This document shows, piece by piece, positions 31,095-41,700 of a stretch of 64,000 bases of DNA. Both the position numbers and the translations under genes were made by a program. The DNA comes from Marchantia polymorpha subsp. ruderalis (Eukaryota; Streptophyta; Marchantiopsida; Marchantiales; Marchantiaceae), in the NCBI GenBank assembly GCA_037833965.1, contig AP031355.1, positions 4,985,501-5,049,500 of the forward strand, given 5' to 3'. Each line of letters opens with the position of its first letter. Position 1 is the stretch's first letter. Under the pieces are notes generated by a model. That model saw nothing but the letters and a program-made list of their open reading frames with translations. It searched no databases and had not been told where the DNA came from.

Positions 31095-32520
31095 TGTAAT
31101 AACCCACTAAAGGCTAAAACTGCAATATAGTGGTAGAAAGGTCGAACCCACAGGGACAGAGGAACACACAGGGTACAAAGTGTCACGTTTAACAGACTAT
31201 TGATGAGTTTGAATTCTCAGGCGACTGTCACTCCCAGAAATACTGCAAGTGTCCACTCGGAGCGCACTCGGAGGTCGCACAGTGCAGCGTAACACACACA
31301 CACACACACACACACACCTGAAACTACAGAAATACAACCCAGAGATCCGTTAGGACCTCTACTTCAAGATTTCAGGGGGAAAGTCTCTCGCGAGCACACT
31401 CGGCAAAGCTGCGGGCAGTGACTTCCAACTCCGGCTTTTACAACACTTCCACTAGCTTGCTGCTAGTGTAGGAAACCCGGTTTGGACTGCCTACTTCGGA
31501 TCAAAGTCACTCCTACGCGGTGAACAACACTCTCAACTCACAAAACGCGCAAAGAACACAGGTCCGCACTGAAGGACTCACTGAGAAACATTCCAGTAAC
31601 ACAACAACAGTCTATTGAAGAGTTTGAATTCTCAGGCACTTGTCATTCCCAGAAATACTACAGGGGTTACCCTCAAGGCACCTGCTGCAGCGTAACCTGA
31701 ATTTACAACCAAGGCTTACACGAAGTAGCAAAACTTCACTTTGGCATTCAGGGGAAAAATCCCAAGGGAGTACAATCAGAAAGAAACACTCGAAGGTGTA
31801 GGGGCGAAACTGTTCAAGTATCTAACTAGTCACTGGCTCTGAGCATCGGCAGTCACCCGCAGGTGCAGATCCGAACTACTCAAGTCTCTAACCAATGGAC
31901 TAGCTCTGAACATTCGGCCGAAGGCCTTCAGCTACAAAATGCGGAACGCTAAGTTGTAACTCCTCGTGCGTGGTGACAGAACTCAAGGACACAAACACGC
32001 AAAGGAAATGGGTTCCTGATCTGCACTTCTGATGGGAAAGAACCCCAGGCAAAACGCCTGGAACTATTTTATACCTTCTAAGTCCTACTAGCACTACACT
32101 GCACCACGCCATGGTGCGAGCCGCAACAGATCCCACACCTGAGGAGTCGGCGGCTGCCTTCTCCTCTAACTTACAACCTAAATCTAACCCTAACCCTAAA
32201 TCTGAATCCTAAGCCTACTGTACAGAGCCGCCAGCGCCTTACCATCCAAGATCTGAGGCTGAAAATTTGCAGGCATGCGTGGCCGGCCGAGATCAACGGC
32301 CCCACAAAATTTCAGATCCATCCGACCGTCCATCGCAAAGATATGGGCCCCGCAAGATCTCTGAACCTAGGCCAAAATTCCTTCTCCAAAATCCGAGGAC
32401 TGTGGGTCCCACGCGTCCTACACGCAAGCCGCCTACTCGCAGGCCGCCTTGGGCCGAAGGCCCCTCTAACTGTTAACGCCGAAGGCCTCACGCCTAACCA
32501 TGATAGCCGCTTTCGACGCT

Positions 32521-33415
32521 CATAACTCATTGACGCCTTATCCGTTTCAAGAGATCTTGGTCTCGTTGGAACCAGCTCGTCGAGCTCTTTCCAACGAGAC
32601 CCGAATCAAGTCAAACCGCTAAGAATTGAGAAAGTTATGTCGGTTTTACTCTTCCGCCGAAGGCGTTCGCCTATCCACAGTCCGTCCGCGGCGATGACCT
32701 GGCTGTCCGCGGCGCTGAGCTGTCCGTCCGCGGCGATGACCTGGCCGTCCGCGGCGCTGAGCTGTCCGTCCGCTGCGCTGACCTGTCCGTCCGCGGCGCT
32801 GAGCTGGCGCAGAAGGCACCGTACACTTTCTACCTCACAAGGCGCATTTCTAGGGCCCAAGGCGGATTTCCCGCCGACGCCGAAGCGCCTGTGCACAGGC
32901 GAACGCCTGTGCGCATGCGAACTTCCTTCGTCCGCGCATAGGACAAAACTTTCTTCGCTTGTGCGCAGGCGGAAAGCTGAGTATCTTGCGACCTTCATAA
33001 CTCCCGGAATTCTCCTCCGTTCGTGGCGTTCTTGGGCTCGTTAGAATCAGCGCGTCGAGTTCTTTCCAACGAGACCCTAACCAAGTCGAGGCGTTGCGAA
33101 TTGAGAAAGTTATGAGGGATTCACTCTTCCGCCGAATGCACTCTCCCGCATCGCCGAAGGCGTTGACCCGAAGGCGTTGACCGAAGGCGTCTACCGCCCA
33201 AGGCGCATCTTCCGGCGGTTCTTCCGCCGAAGGCGTACCGCCAAAGTCGCGCTACCGCCGAAGGCCCCCCCATCAGTAACTTCCGACACTCATAACTCAG
33301 TGATCTCTCATCCGTTTCACAAGTTCTTGGGCTCGTTAGAACCAGCGCGTTGAGCTCTTTCCAACGAGACCCTAAGCAATTCAAAGCGTTACGAATTGAG
33401 AAAGTTATGAGTGAT
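32521..33415 (-). repeat. Three fold-back modules in tandem
   Basis: Units begin CATAACT at 32521, 32996 and 33292 and end AAAGTTATG near 32640, 33115 and 33408. Each holds the inner stem (32559-32602, 33033-33077, 33329-33372) and the same outer TCATAACT/AGTTATGA arms. The units are diverged from one another, and some pairs are G-T wobble. Other LTR copies have one. Confidence 0.85.
32685..32807. repeat. 21-bp minisatellite (six units)
   Basis: Six units of the form TCCGCGGCGATGACCTGGCTG or its variant with GCTGAGCTG, in partly alternating order. It sits where other LTR-A copies have the TCCGCGGA-rich leader, so it probably grew from that sequence. Confidence 0.9.
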
Positions 33416-33621
33416 CTACCGCCGAAGGTGCTCGAAGCGGATCCTGTAGCATGAACCGCCCGTTCCGTCCCAAGCGTCCCACTGTGGCCTAAGCCCAAAA
33501 CCCCTTGACTGTCCTCGATCCTCTGGTTTCGCGTACCGATTACTATTTACAGCTACTGCCGCGGTACTTACTATTCAAAAATGTTTTAGTTCCGATAAAA
33601 AACAAAAAGTGGGTTACCACA

Positions 33622-34094
33622 CAGCCGCTCTATGGGCGTACCGGACAGCTGAGAAGATCACGACCAAACAGACACCATACTTTCTGGTGTATGGGCAACA
33701 CCCGATCCTCCCGATCGAGTTTGAAGTACCCACCCAAAGAACGTTGGATTTGCAGAGGATGGGCGCAGAGGAGAGTCAGCTCTACAGGTTACAGGAGGTC
33801 ACGCTGCTGGATGAGAGGAGACGAGACGCCGAAGATCGCACCAGGAAAATCCAGCTCCGCCGGAAGGAGAGATACAATAAAAAGATCAAACCTGTACTCT
33901 TGCAGGCGGGTGATTTGGCATTGCTCTACGACAGCAGGCATGCCAGATTCCCAGGCAAACTGCACCTAAGATGGATGGGACCTTACAGGGTTGTCGAAGT
34001 CTTCTCGAATGGATCCATCCAACTTGCGGACCTGGCCGGCGATTTGTTAGGCACCCGAGTGAACGGGTGGCGGTTGAAGAAATACCACATGTGA
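33622..34094 (+). CDS. A1 integrase, C-terminal part
   Basis: Resumes right after the solo LTR with AALWAYRTAEKITTKQTPYF and LVYGQHPILPIEF, the usual end of the integrase core, followed by the GDLALLYD and GPYRVVEVF C-terminal module and ending KKYHM. About 25 bp separate its stop from the polypurine tract, so A1 has no extra ORF between pol and LTR; the extra ORF is inside the LTR. Confidence 0.92.
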
Positions 34095-34118
34095 GTGTTC
34101 GCGTGGGCGCTCACAATT

Positions 34119-34131
34119 GAGGAGGGGAGCA
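34119..34131 (+). other. Polypurine tract of A1
   Basis: GAGGAGGGGAGCA directly precedes TGTGGTACCCC at 34132. Identical to that at 3037-3049. Confidence 0.9.
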
Positions 34132-34331
34132 TGTGGTACCCCACTTTTGGTAATTTTGAGGGAATTAAAACATTTTTGGAAAAAAACTGTACCCTGGCAG
34201 CATTGTAAATAGCCTTCGGTACATCAAAACAAAGTGAATCCGGAAGATCGCGGGGATTCTCGAGGGATCTTGTAGAATCTAGGATTTGGGGTGCAGCAGT
34301 AAGGATGGGCACCACCCTCCCTGCGAGCTCT
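34132..34331 (+). mobile_element. A1 3' LTR, first 200 bp
   Basis: Matches 20457-20656 almost exactly and is interrupted at 34332 by a reverse LTR-A copy. The remainder of the A1 3' LTR resumes at about 38745. Confidence 0.9.
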
Positions 34332-37300
34332 TGTAATAACCCACTAAAGGCTAAAACTGCAATATAGTGGTAGAAAGGTCGAACCCACAGGGACAGAGGA
34401 ACACACAGGGTACAAAGTGTCACGTTTTAACAGACTATTGAGGAGTTTGAATTCTCAGGCGACTGTCACTCCCAGAAATACTGCAAGTGTCCACTCGGAG
34501 CGCACTCGGAGGTCGCACAGTGCAGCGTAACACACACACACACACACCTGAAACTACAGAAACACAACCCAGAGATCCGTTAGGACCTCTGCTTCAAGAT
34601 TTCAGGGGGGAAGTCTCTCGCGAGCACACTCGGCAAAGCTGCGGGCAGTGACTTCCAACTCCGGCTTTTACAACACTTCCACTAGCTTGCTGCTAGTGTA
34701 GGAAACCCGGTTTGGACTGCCTACTTCGGATCGAAGTCACTCAGACGCGGTGAACAACACTCTCAACTCACAAAACGCGCAGAGAACACAGGTCCGCACT
34801 GAAGGACTCACTGAGAAACATTCCAGTAACACAACAACAGTCTATTGAAGAGTTTGAATTCTCAGGCACTTGTCATTCCCAGAAATACTACAGGGGTTAC
34901 CCGCAAGGCACTTGCTGCAGCGTAACCTGAATTTACAACCAAGGCTTACACGAAGTAGCAAAACTTCACTTTGGCATTCAGGGGAAAAATCCCAAAGGAG
35001 TACAATCAGAAAGAAACACTCGAAGGTGTAGGGGCGAAACTGTTCAAGTATCTAACTAGTCACTGGCTCTGAGCATCGGCAGTCACCCGCAGGTGCAGAT
35101 CCGAACTACTCAAGTCTCTAACCAATGTACTAGCTCTGAACATTCGGCCGAAGGCCTTCAGCTACAAAATGCGGAACGCTAAGTTGTAACTCCTCGTGCG
35201 TGGTGACAGAACTCAAGGACACAAACACGCAAAGGAAATGGGTTCCTGATCTGCACTTCTGATGGGAAAGAACCCCAGGCAAAACGCCTGGAACTATTTT
35301 ATACCTTCTAAGTCCTACCTAGCACTACACTGCACTACGCTACACGCCTGCACGGAACCACGCTACACTACACTCCGCGGAACCTGTGCTACGTCTCCTG
35401 CGCGGCGGACTGCCGCGCACTAACTCCCTACGCTGCCAATCTTCCGCTCGACTGCGCAGTCCCAAACGCTGCAACGCCGCAGACACCTCCACTTCGAGGG
35501 CGGACATGGTATCCTGCGCCTTTGACAGAAAAGCATCGAGCTTCTTTGCTACCTTCCGCCGACTCCTACTGTCGCCTGACAACAACCCGGCTGCGCGAAG
35601 TTCAAACTCACGCAGTGTGAGTTTTTCCTGCGCCTTCACTTCCCAGTGGGCGTAGCCCTTGAGACAGTGGGCGACACGCCTCGCCGTCTCCACCTTCGTG
35701 CGATCTGCCTCCTTCATGCGATCCTCTTCAATTATCACTAATTGCGATTCGGCCTCAGCACGTTGCGCTCTCAATTCGCCACACTCTGACTGTAACCTGC
35801 GGATTAACTCCTCATCCGCCTGCCGTGCGAGCTGACATTGTTCCAACAACCGCGTCTGTCGCACGAGCTCCTCTGACAAAATCCGATTCTGGGCCTGCTC
35901 AGAAATTAGTGCTTCCTTGACCTTCACCTGCTCCTTGGTGAGCTCGTCCAGTTTCTCATCCCTCACCTTCTCGGAGTACTTGTAGAATTTCTGATTAACT
36001 TTATACTGACCCCACAAGCATGCATGCTTCTCCTTCAATTCCCTCAACTCCTGGTCCACTCTAGCTAACAGCTTGCTGGTGTGGACTTTAGTGCGAGTCC
36101 GCCTGCGCACTAACTCGATGTAAGATCCCGGCTGAAGTGGGTCGGCGTATTTATCGACCTTGCGATCCAAGTACCTCAGCAACGGAATCACCTGCTCAGA
36201 GAGCGCCGCCGCCGGCGCTCCAACAATTTCCTCCTCCTCCTCCTCGGTGTCCTCTGCTCCTGACATTTCTTCGGTGGAGCCTCCGTCGTCATTATCCGAG
36301 TGGAGAATTTCAGTCGCCATTGATTGCGTCGGCGACTGACCCGAGTGGGGCTGCACGTCGTCGACGTGCGCTGCCTGCGAAGGAACGGCTGCAGCCTCGC
36401 TGCTCTTCGCCAAAATGTCTAAGGCGGTAGGCGAATGTGCCCGTGCGGCATCCCCGCCGCTCGCTTGTTGGTCGTCTACCGTGTCCTCTCTGCCGCCGAC
36501 GCCCGCCGCCGAAGGCGATCGAGCGGAGGGTGGCTGCGCGGGATTTGATTGCGCATCGCGCATCGAAATTTCATCCCGCGGACAGTCGCTCCGCTCCTCC
36601 GTCTGTTGCTGCTCCCTTGATCGGTCCGTGGGGGCTGTGCTTGGCCTGTGCGCAGGCGCAAATGCCGGCGCCTTGTCCGCCGCAGGCGTAGCGCCGCGGA
36701 CGTCCACCGCCAAAGGCGACATGGCCGGGGGCCGCTCGCCCGATGTCCCTTGGCCTATAAGCCCTACCGCCGAAGGCGCATCTATCGGCGGACTACCCGC
36801 CGATGGTGCGGCCTCCGCACACTCCCTGCTTGTATCTCCTCGGCTCGAAGGCCCTGGCGCCGAAGGCGCAAATTGCGGCGCGTGGTGCGCCGGAGGGTCT
36901 GGCCCCGAGGGCCGGTGTCTCGTAGGCGGTTCTTCCGCCGGCTCCTTCCCCTTCCTACGTTGGAACGGGGGTGATTCCTGCCTGTGCACAGGCGGCACGT
37001 GTGGAGGTGACCTGTGCACAAGCGACCTGTGCACAGGCGAGCGCCTGTGCACAGGCGGACTGCTCCTTCCCACGCGTAAGCGTAGATCTACGTCCACTTG
37101 TGATCGCCTGTCCGCGGAGGCTCGTCCGTCCGCGGAGTCTCGTCTGTGCGCAAACGGAACATCTGTCCGCAACGCACGTGGTAACTCCGGAGGCCCTTGG
37201 CCCGTAGGCGGCCTCTCTCCCGTCGAGGCTGCAGCGTGGTCCGTTGCTCCTGCGGTCGTCCGCGCTTCCTCATGCTTCTCTGGCGACGCACTTCCTTTCT

Positions 37301-38744
37301 CCGTCGCAATCGTCGCCGTGTCCGCACTGTTGGCTGGTAACACCAGTCTGCGTGCCTTCTGCTTCGGCCGGCTGTATGACTCGTACAACGGCCGCGGTCG
37401 AATGGAAGCAGAGGGTTCTTGATGCTGCTCCTCTTCGGACTCTTCTCTCCATCGCCGCTTCCGCGGCACTCGTGCTGCAGGAGTGTTTCTCCCTTCGTCC
37501 CTCCGCCTTGATGGGGTAGAAGTCGGTGACTCCTCTGCATCAGTGTCGACCTCATTCTCCCGTACATACTTCCCGGGATGGTCGACGGACAACGGCGGAA
37601 AATGCTCAAGCTCCGCCGCTGTCAAACAATTCCGCTGTCGATAAAAATTGATGAGGAAAGGAGAGAGATGGTTTAGAGTTCCCCCCTTTTCCTCAAAAGC
37701 GTGCTGTCGCATCACCCTGTGCAGGATGCTCGCCCAGTGAATTGGAGTTCCCTCAATGACGCACTCCACAAAAGAGACCTGCCACAATGTGATGTAGCAG
37801 GCGCGGTGTGGCTGCAGTAATTGCATCAGCGCCGCGGACAAAGTCCGGCGAAATCGATCCTTGTAATCACGGGTCCTGTACCCATTCTTGGTAGACCTCC
37901 CGGTCTTGAACAGCTCCACAAATTGCGCCTCTTCCTGCTTGGTCACCTTGATGCTCTCACTGTCGAAAAGGAGATGCCCTGGCATGCCGGCACATCTTCC
38001 CAATGCTTGCGCCCAATCTTGGACTGTCCACCGATCAACATGCGGACGCAATCCGCGCGAGGGTGGTCCCTGTGGCTCTAGCCACTCGCGCACCATATTC
38101 GCACAGATGTAGTTCCATCCCCATAGCAAGAAATCGAGCTTTCTTGCTATTAAGCGCTCCTCGAAAGCGCGCAGCCCGTTCTGTGGTAGGCGAAGTGGCA
38201 CCATCCGCAATCTGCCCGGTCTCGTCATTGCGTTCCTGGAGTTCGCTCGCCCGCTCATTCTACTTCCGCACCGCCCGAGCTCCTTTCTCTCTCGGCAAAC
38301 TCTAATCGCCCTCAATTCCAAATCACGCGCACTCACTTCTCCCTCAATCACCAAGAAATCCCCTGTGCGGCGACGTCGAGAATGTTTGGCAGCCAGCAGA
38401 TGGATGCGCGCAGCTCGCACAAGAGATTGGAATCGCGAATTCAAGAATGGGACGCTCTCCGCCGCCCGGTCGAAGGTCATGGTCGGCTCTTGCTCGTGGA
38501 GAACGTCTCACTTGATGGCCGCGCCGGCTCTACGCTGGAACGGTCTCCGCTCTCACGCGCGGCTTCACGCTCCGCCGTCGCCGATTAAACTCTCACGCTC
38601 GAATTGGCGGATTTCAACTCCGCGAGCGTATTACCCCGCGGACATGGGAGCGCAGCGCCGAAGGCGAGTTTTCCGCCTTGCGCGGTACACTTGTTCGTAC
38701 CGCCCCTCGGCCAATCCCATTCTGCCTTGACGCGTGTGTCCGCA
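34332..38744 (-). mobile_element. Reverse LTR-A inserted in the A1 3' LTR
   Basis: Begins TGTAATAACCCACTAAAGG (LTR end, reverse) and reads back through R/U5, TATA (35295-35303), hairpin (35275-35291) and the U3 frame to about the middle of the leader. There it meets the plus-oriented LTR at about 38744. Because the far terminus and second target copy are not present, the junction is a rearrangement, not a simple insertion edge. It is closely related to the A1 LTRs but distinct in the linker region. Confidence 0.88.
35340..38480 (-). CDS. LTR U3 protein, 1,046 codons, open throughout
   Basis: The second complete copy. Domain order is as in the entry at 21704: helical domain (residues 1-310), Pro/Arg/Ser linker (slightly longer, with extra PVHR/LVHR units), acidic stretch, coiled coil and conserved tail. 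Differences from the 1,028-codon copy concentrate in the linker; the N-terminal blocks are unchanged. It lies upstream (minus sense) of its LTR TATA box. Two independent open copies over 1,000 codons long argue that it is or recently was a working gene. Function unknown. Confidence 0.85.
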   Translation of the reverse strand: MTFDRAAESVPFLNSRFQSLVRAARIHLLAAKHSRRRRTGDFLVIEGEVSARDLELRAIRVCRERKELGRCGSRMSGRANSRNAMTRPGRLRMVPLRLPQNGLRAFEERLIARKLDFLLWGWNYICANMVREWLEPQGPPSRGLRPHVDRWTVQDWAQALGRCAGMPGHLLFDSESIKVTKQEEAQFVELFKTGRSTKNGYRTRDYKDRFRRTLSAALMQLLQPHRACYITLWQVSFVECVIEGTPIHWASILHRVMRQHAFEEKGGTLNHLSPFLINFYRQRNCLTAAELEHFPPLSVDHPGKYVRENEVDTDAEESPTSTPSRRRDEGRNTPAARVPRKRRWREESEEEQHQEPSASIRPRPLYESYSRPKQKARRLVLPANSADTATIATEKGSASPEKHEEARTTAGATDHAAASTGERPPTGQGPPELPRALRTDVPFAHRRDSADGRASADRRSQVDVDLRLRVGRSSPPVHRRSPVHRSLVHRSPPHVPPVHRQESPPFQRRKGKEPAEEPPTRHRPSGPDPPAHHAPQFAPSAPGPSSRGDTSRECAEAAPSAGSPPIDAPSAVGLIGQGTSGERPPAMSPLAVDVRGATPAADKAPAFAPAHRPSTAPTDRSREQQQTEERSDCPRDEISMRDAQSNPAQPPSARSPSAAGVGGREDTVDDQQASGGDAARAHSPTALDILAKSSEAAAVPSQAAHVDDVQPHSGQSPTQSMATEILHSDNDDGGSTEEMSGAEDTEEEEEEIVGAPAAALSEQVIPLLRYLDRKVDKYADPLQPGSYIELVRRRTRTKVHTSKLLARVDQELRELKEKHACLWGQYKVNQKFYKYSEKVRDEKLDELTKEQVKVKEALISEQAQNRILSEELVRQTRLLEQCQLARQADEELIRRLQSECGELRAQRAEAESQLVIIEEDRMKEADRTKVETARRVAHCLKGYAHWEVKAQEKLTLREFELRAAGLLSGDSRSRRKVAKKLDAFLSKAQDTMSALEVEVSAALQRLGLRSRAEDWQRRELVRGSPPRRRRSTGSAECSVAWFRAGV

Positions 38745-41700
38745 CAGCACAGGCGAGCGCCTGTGCACAGGAGGATGAAGTTCCGCGCCGGCGGAGAATC
38801 CGCCGAGGAGTCTGCCTGCGCACAGGCAGGAGTTGAACTTTTGTCCGACATGCGGACACACGCGTCGAGGCAGAAGGGGATTGGCCGAGGGGCGGTACGA
38901 ACAAGTGTACCGCGCAAGGCGGAAAACTCGCCTTCGGCGCTGCGCTCCCATGTCCGCGGGGTAATACGCTCGCGGAGTTCAAATCCGCCAATTCGAGCGT
39001 GAGAGTTTAATCGGCGACGGCGGAGCGTGAAGCCGCGCGTGAGAGCGGAGACCGTTCCAGCGTAGAGCCAGCGCGGCCATCAAGTGAGACGTCCTCCACG
39101 AGCAAGAGCCGACCATGACCTTCGACCGGGCGGCGGAGAGCGTCCCATTCTTGAATTCGCGATTCCAATCTCTTGTGCGCGCTGCGCGCGTCCATCTGCT
39201 GGCTGCTAAACATTCTCGACGTCGCCGCACAGGGGATTTCTTGGTGATTGAGGGAGAAGTGAGTGCGCGTGATTTGGAATTGAGGGCGATTAGAGTTTGC
39301 CGAGAGAGAAAGGAGCTCGAGCGGTGCGGAAGTAGAATGAGCGGGCGAGCGAACTCCAGGAACGCAATGACGAGACCGGGCAGATTGCGGATGCTGCCGC
39401 TTCGCCTACCACAGAACGGGCTGCGCGCTTTCGAGGAGCGCTTAATAGCAAGAAAGCTCGATTTCTTGCTATGGGGATGGAACTACATCTGTGCGGATAT
39501 GGTGCGTGAGTGGCTAGAGCCACAGGGACCACCCTCGCGCGGATTGCGTCCGCATGTTGATCGGTGGACAGTCCAAGATTGGGCGCAGGCATTGGGAAGA
39601 TGTGCCGGCATGCCAGGGCATCTCCTCTTCGACAGTGAGAGCATCAAGGTGACCAAGCAGGAAGAGGCGCAATTTGTGGAGCTGTTCAAGACCGGGAGGT
39701 CTACCAAGAATGGGTACAGGACCCGTGATTACAAGGATCGATTTCGCCGGGCTTTGTCCGCGGCGCTGATGCAATTACTGCAGCCACACCGCGCCTGCTA
39801 CATCACATTGTGGCAGGTCTCTTTTGTGGAGTGCGTCATCGAGGGAACTCCAATTCACTAGGCGAGCATCCTGCACAGGGTGATGCGACAGCACGCTTTT
39901 GAGGAGAAGGGGGGGACTCTAAACCATCTCTCTCCTTTCCTCATCAATTTTTATCGACAGCGGAATTGTTTGACAGCGGCGGAGCTTGAGCATTTTCCGC
40001 CGTTGTCCGTCGACCATCCCGGGAAGTATGTGCGGGAGAATGAGGTCGACACTGATGCAGAGGAGTCACTGACTTCTACCCCATCAAGGCGGAGGGACGA
40101 AGGGAGAAACACTCCTGCAGCACGAGTGCCGCGGAAGCGGCGATGGAGAGAAGAGTCCGAAGAGGAGCAGCATCAAGAACCCTCTGCTCCCATTCGACCG
40201 CGGCCGTTGTACGAGTCATACAGCCGGCCGAAGCAGAAGGCACGCAGACTGGTGTTACCAGCCAACAGTGCGGACACGGCGACGATTGCGACGGAGAAAG
40301 GAAGTGCGTCGCCAGAGAAGCATGAGGAAGCGCGGACGACCGCAGGAGCAACGGACCCCGCTGCAGCCTCGACGGGCGAGAGGCCGCCTACGGGCCAAGG
40401 GCCTCCGGAGTTACCACGTGCGTTGCGGACAGGTGTTCCGTTTGCGCACAGACGAGACTCCGCGGACGGACGAGCCTCCGCGGACAGACGATCACAAGTG
40501 GACGTAGATCTACGCTTACGCGTGGGAAGGAGCAGTCCGCCTGTGCACAGGTCACCTCCACACGTGCCGCCTGTGCACAGGCAGGAATCACCCCCGTTCC
40601 AACGTAGGAAGGGGAAGGAGCCGGCGGAAGAGCCGCCTACGAGACACCGGCCCTCGGGGCCAGACCCTCCGGCGCACCACGCGCCGCAATTTGCGCCTTC
40701 GGCGCCAGGGCCTTCGAGCCGAGGAGATACGAGCAGGGAGTGTGCGGAGGCCACACTATCGGCGGGTAATCCGCCGGTAGATGCGCCTTCGGCGGTAGGG
40801 CCTCAGGGCCAAGGGACATCGGGCGAGCGGCCCCCGGCCATGTCGCCTTTGGCGATGGACGTCCGCGGCGCTACGCCTGCGGCGGACAAGGCGCCGGCAT
40901 TTGCGCCTGCGCACAGGCCAAGCACAGCCCCCGCGGACCGATCAAGGGAGCAGCAACAGACGGAGGAGCGGAGTGACTGTCCGCGGGATGAAATTTCGAT
41001 GCGCGATGCGCAATCAAACCCCGCGCAGCCACCCTCCGCTCAATCGCCTTCAGCGGCGGGCGTCGGCGGCAGAGAGGACACGGTAGACGACCAACAAGCG
41101 AGCGGCGGGGATGCCGCACGGGCACATTCGCCTACCGCCTTAGACACTTTGGCGAAGAGCAGCGAGGCTGCAGCCGTGCCTTCGCAGGCAGCACACATCG
41201 ACGACGTGCAGCCCCACTCGGGTCAGTCGCCGACGCAATCAATGGCGACTGAAATTCTCCACTCGGATGATGACGACGGAGGCTCCACCGAAGAAATGTC
41301 AGGAGCAGGGGACACCGAGGAGGAGGAGGAGGAAATTGTTGGAGCGCCGGCGGCGGCGCTCTCTGAGCAGGTGATTCCGTTGCTGAGGTACTTGGATCGC
41401 AAAGTCGATAAATACGCCGACCCACTTCAGCCGGGATCTTACATCGAGTTAGTGCGCAGGCGGACTCGCACTAAAGTCCACACCAGCAAGCTATTAGCTA
41501 GAGTGGACCAGGAGTTGAGGGAATTGAAGGAGAAGCATGAATGCTTGTGGGGTCAGTATAAACTTAATCAGAAATTCTACAAGTACTCCGAGAAGGTGAG
41601 GGATGGGAAACTGGAAGAGCTCACCAAGGAGCAGGTGAAGGTCACAGAAGCACTAATTTCTGAGCAGGCCCAGAATCGGATTTTGTCAGAGGAGCTCGTG

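Larger units (their letters stand above)
31095..33621 (-). mobile_element. Solo LTR of a non-coding LTR-A subfamily
   Basis: 2,527 bp with full LTR termini (TGTGGTAACCCAC and GGGTTATTACA in its own orientation) and exact 5-bp duplication CAGCC (31090-31094, 33622-33626). The R/U5 kilobase is like LTR-A, with TATA (32065-32073) and hairpin (32045-32061). In place of the U3 reading frame it has unrelated sequence, a 21-bp minisatellite and three fold-back modules in tandem. It split the integrase of A1, so it is younger than A1. Confidence 0.92.

Noticed and set aside
32177-32200. Interstitial telomere repeat (CTAACCCTAACCCTAAA)
   Set aside because: Only about two units within non-repetitive LTR sequence; too short to indicate a telomere or fusion site.
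32637-33044. 135-codon ORF on the plus strand
   Set aside because: Its open stretch is produced by the 21-bp minisatellite and GC-rich leader of a non-coding LTR; no family resemblance.
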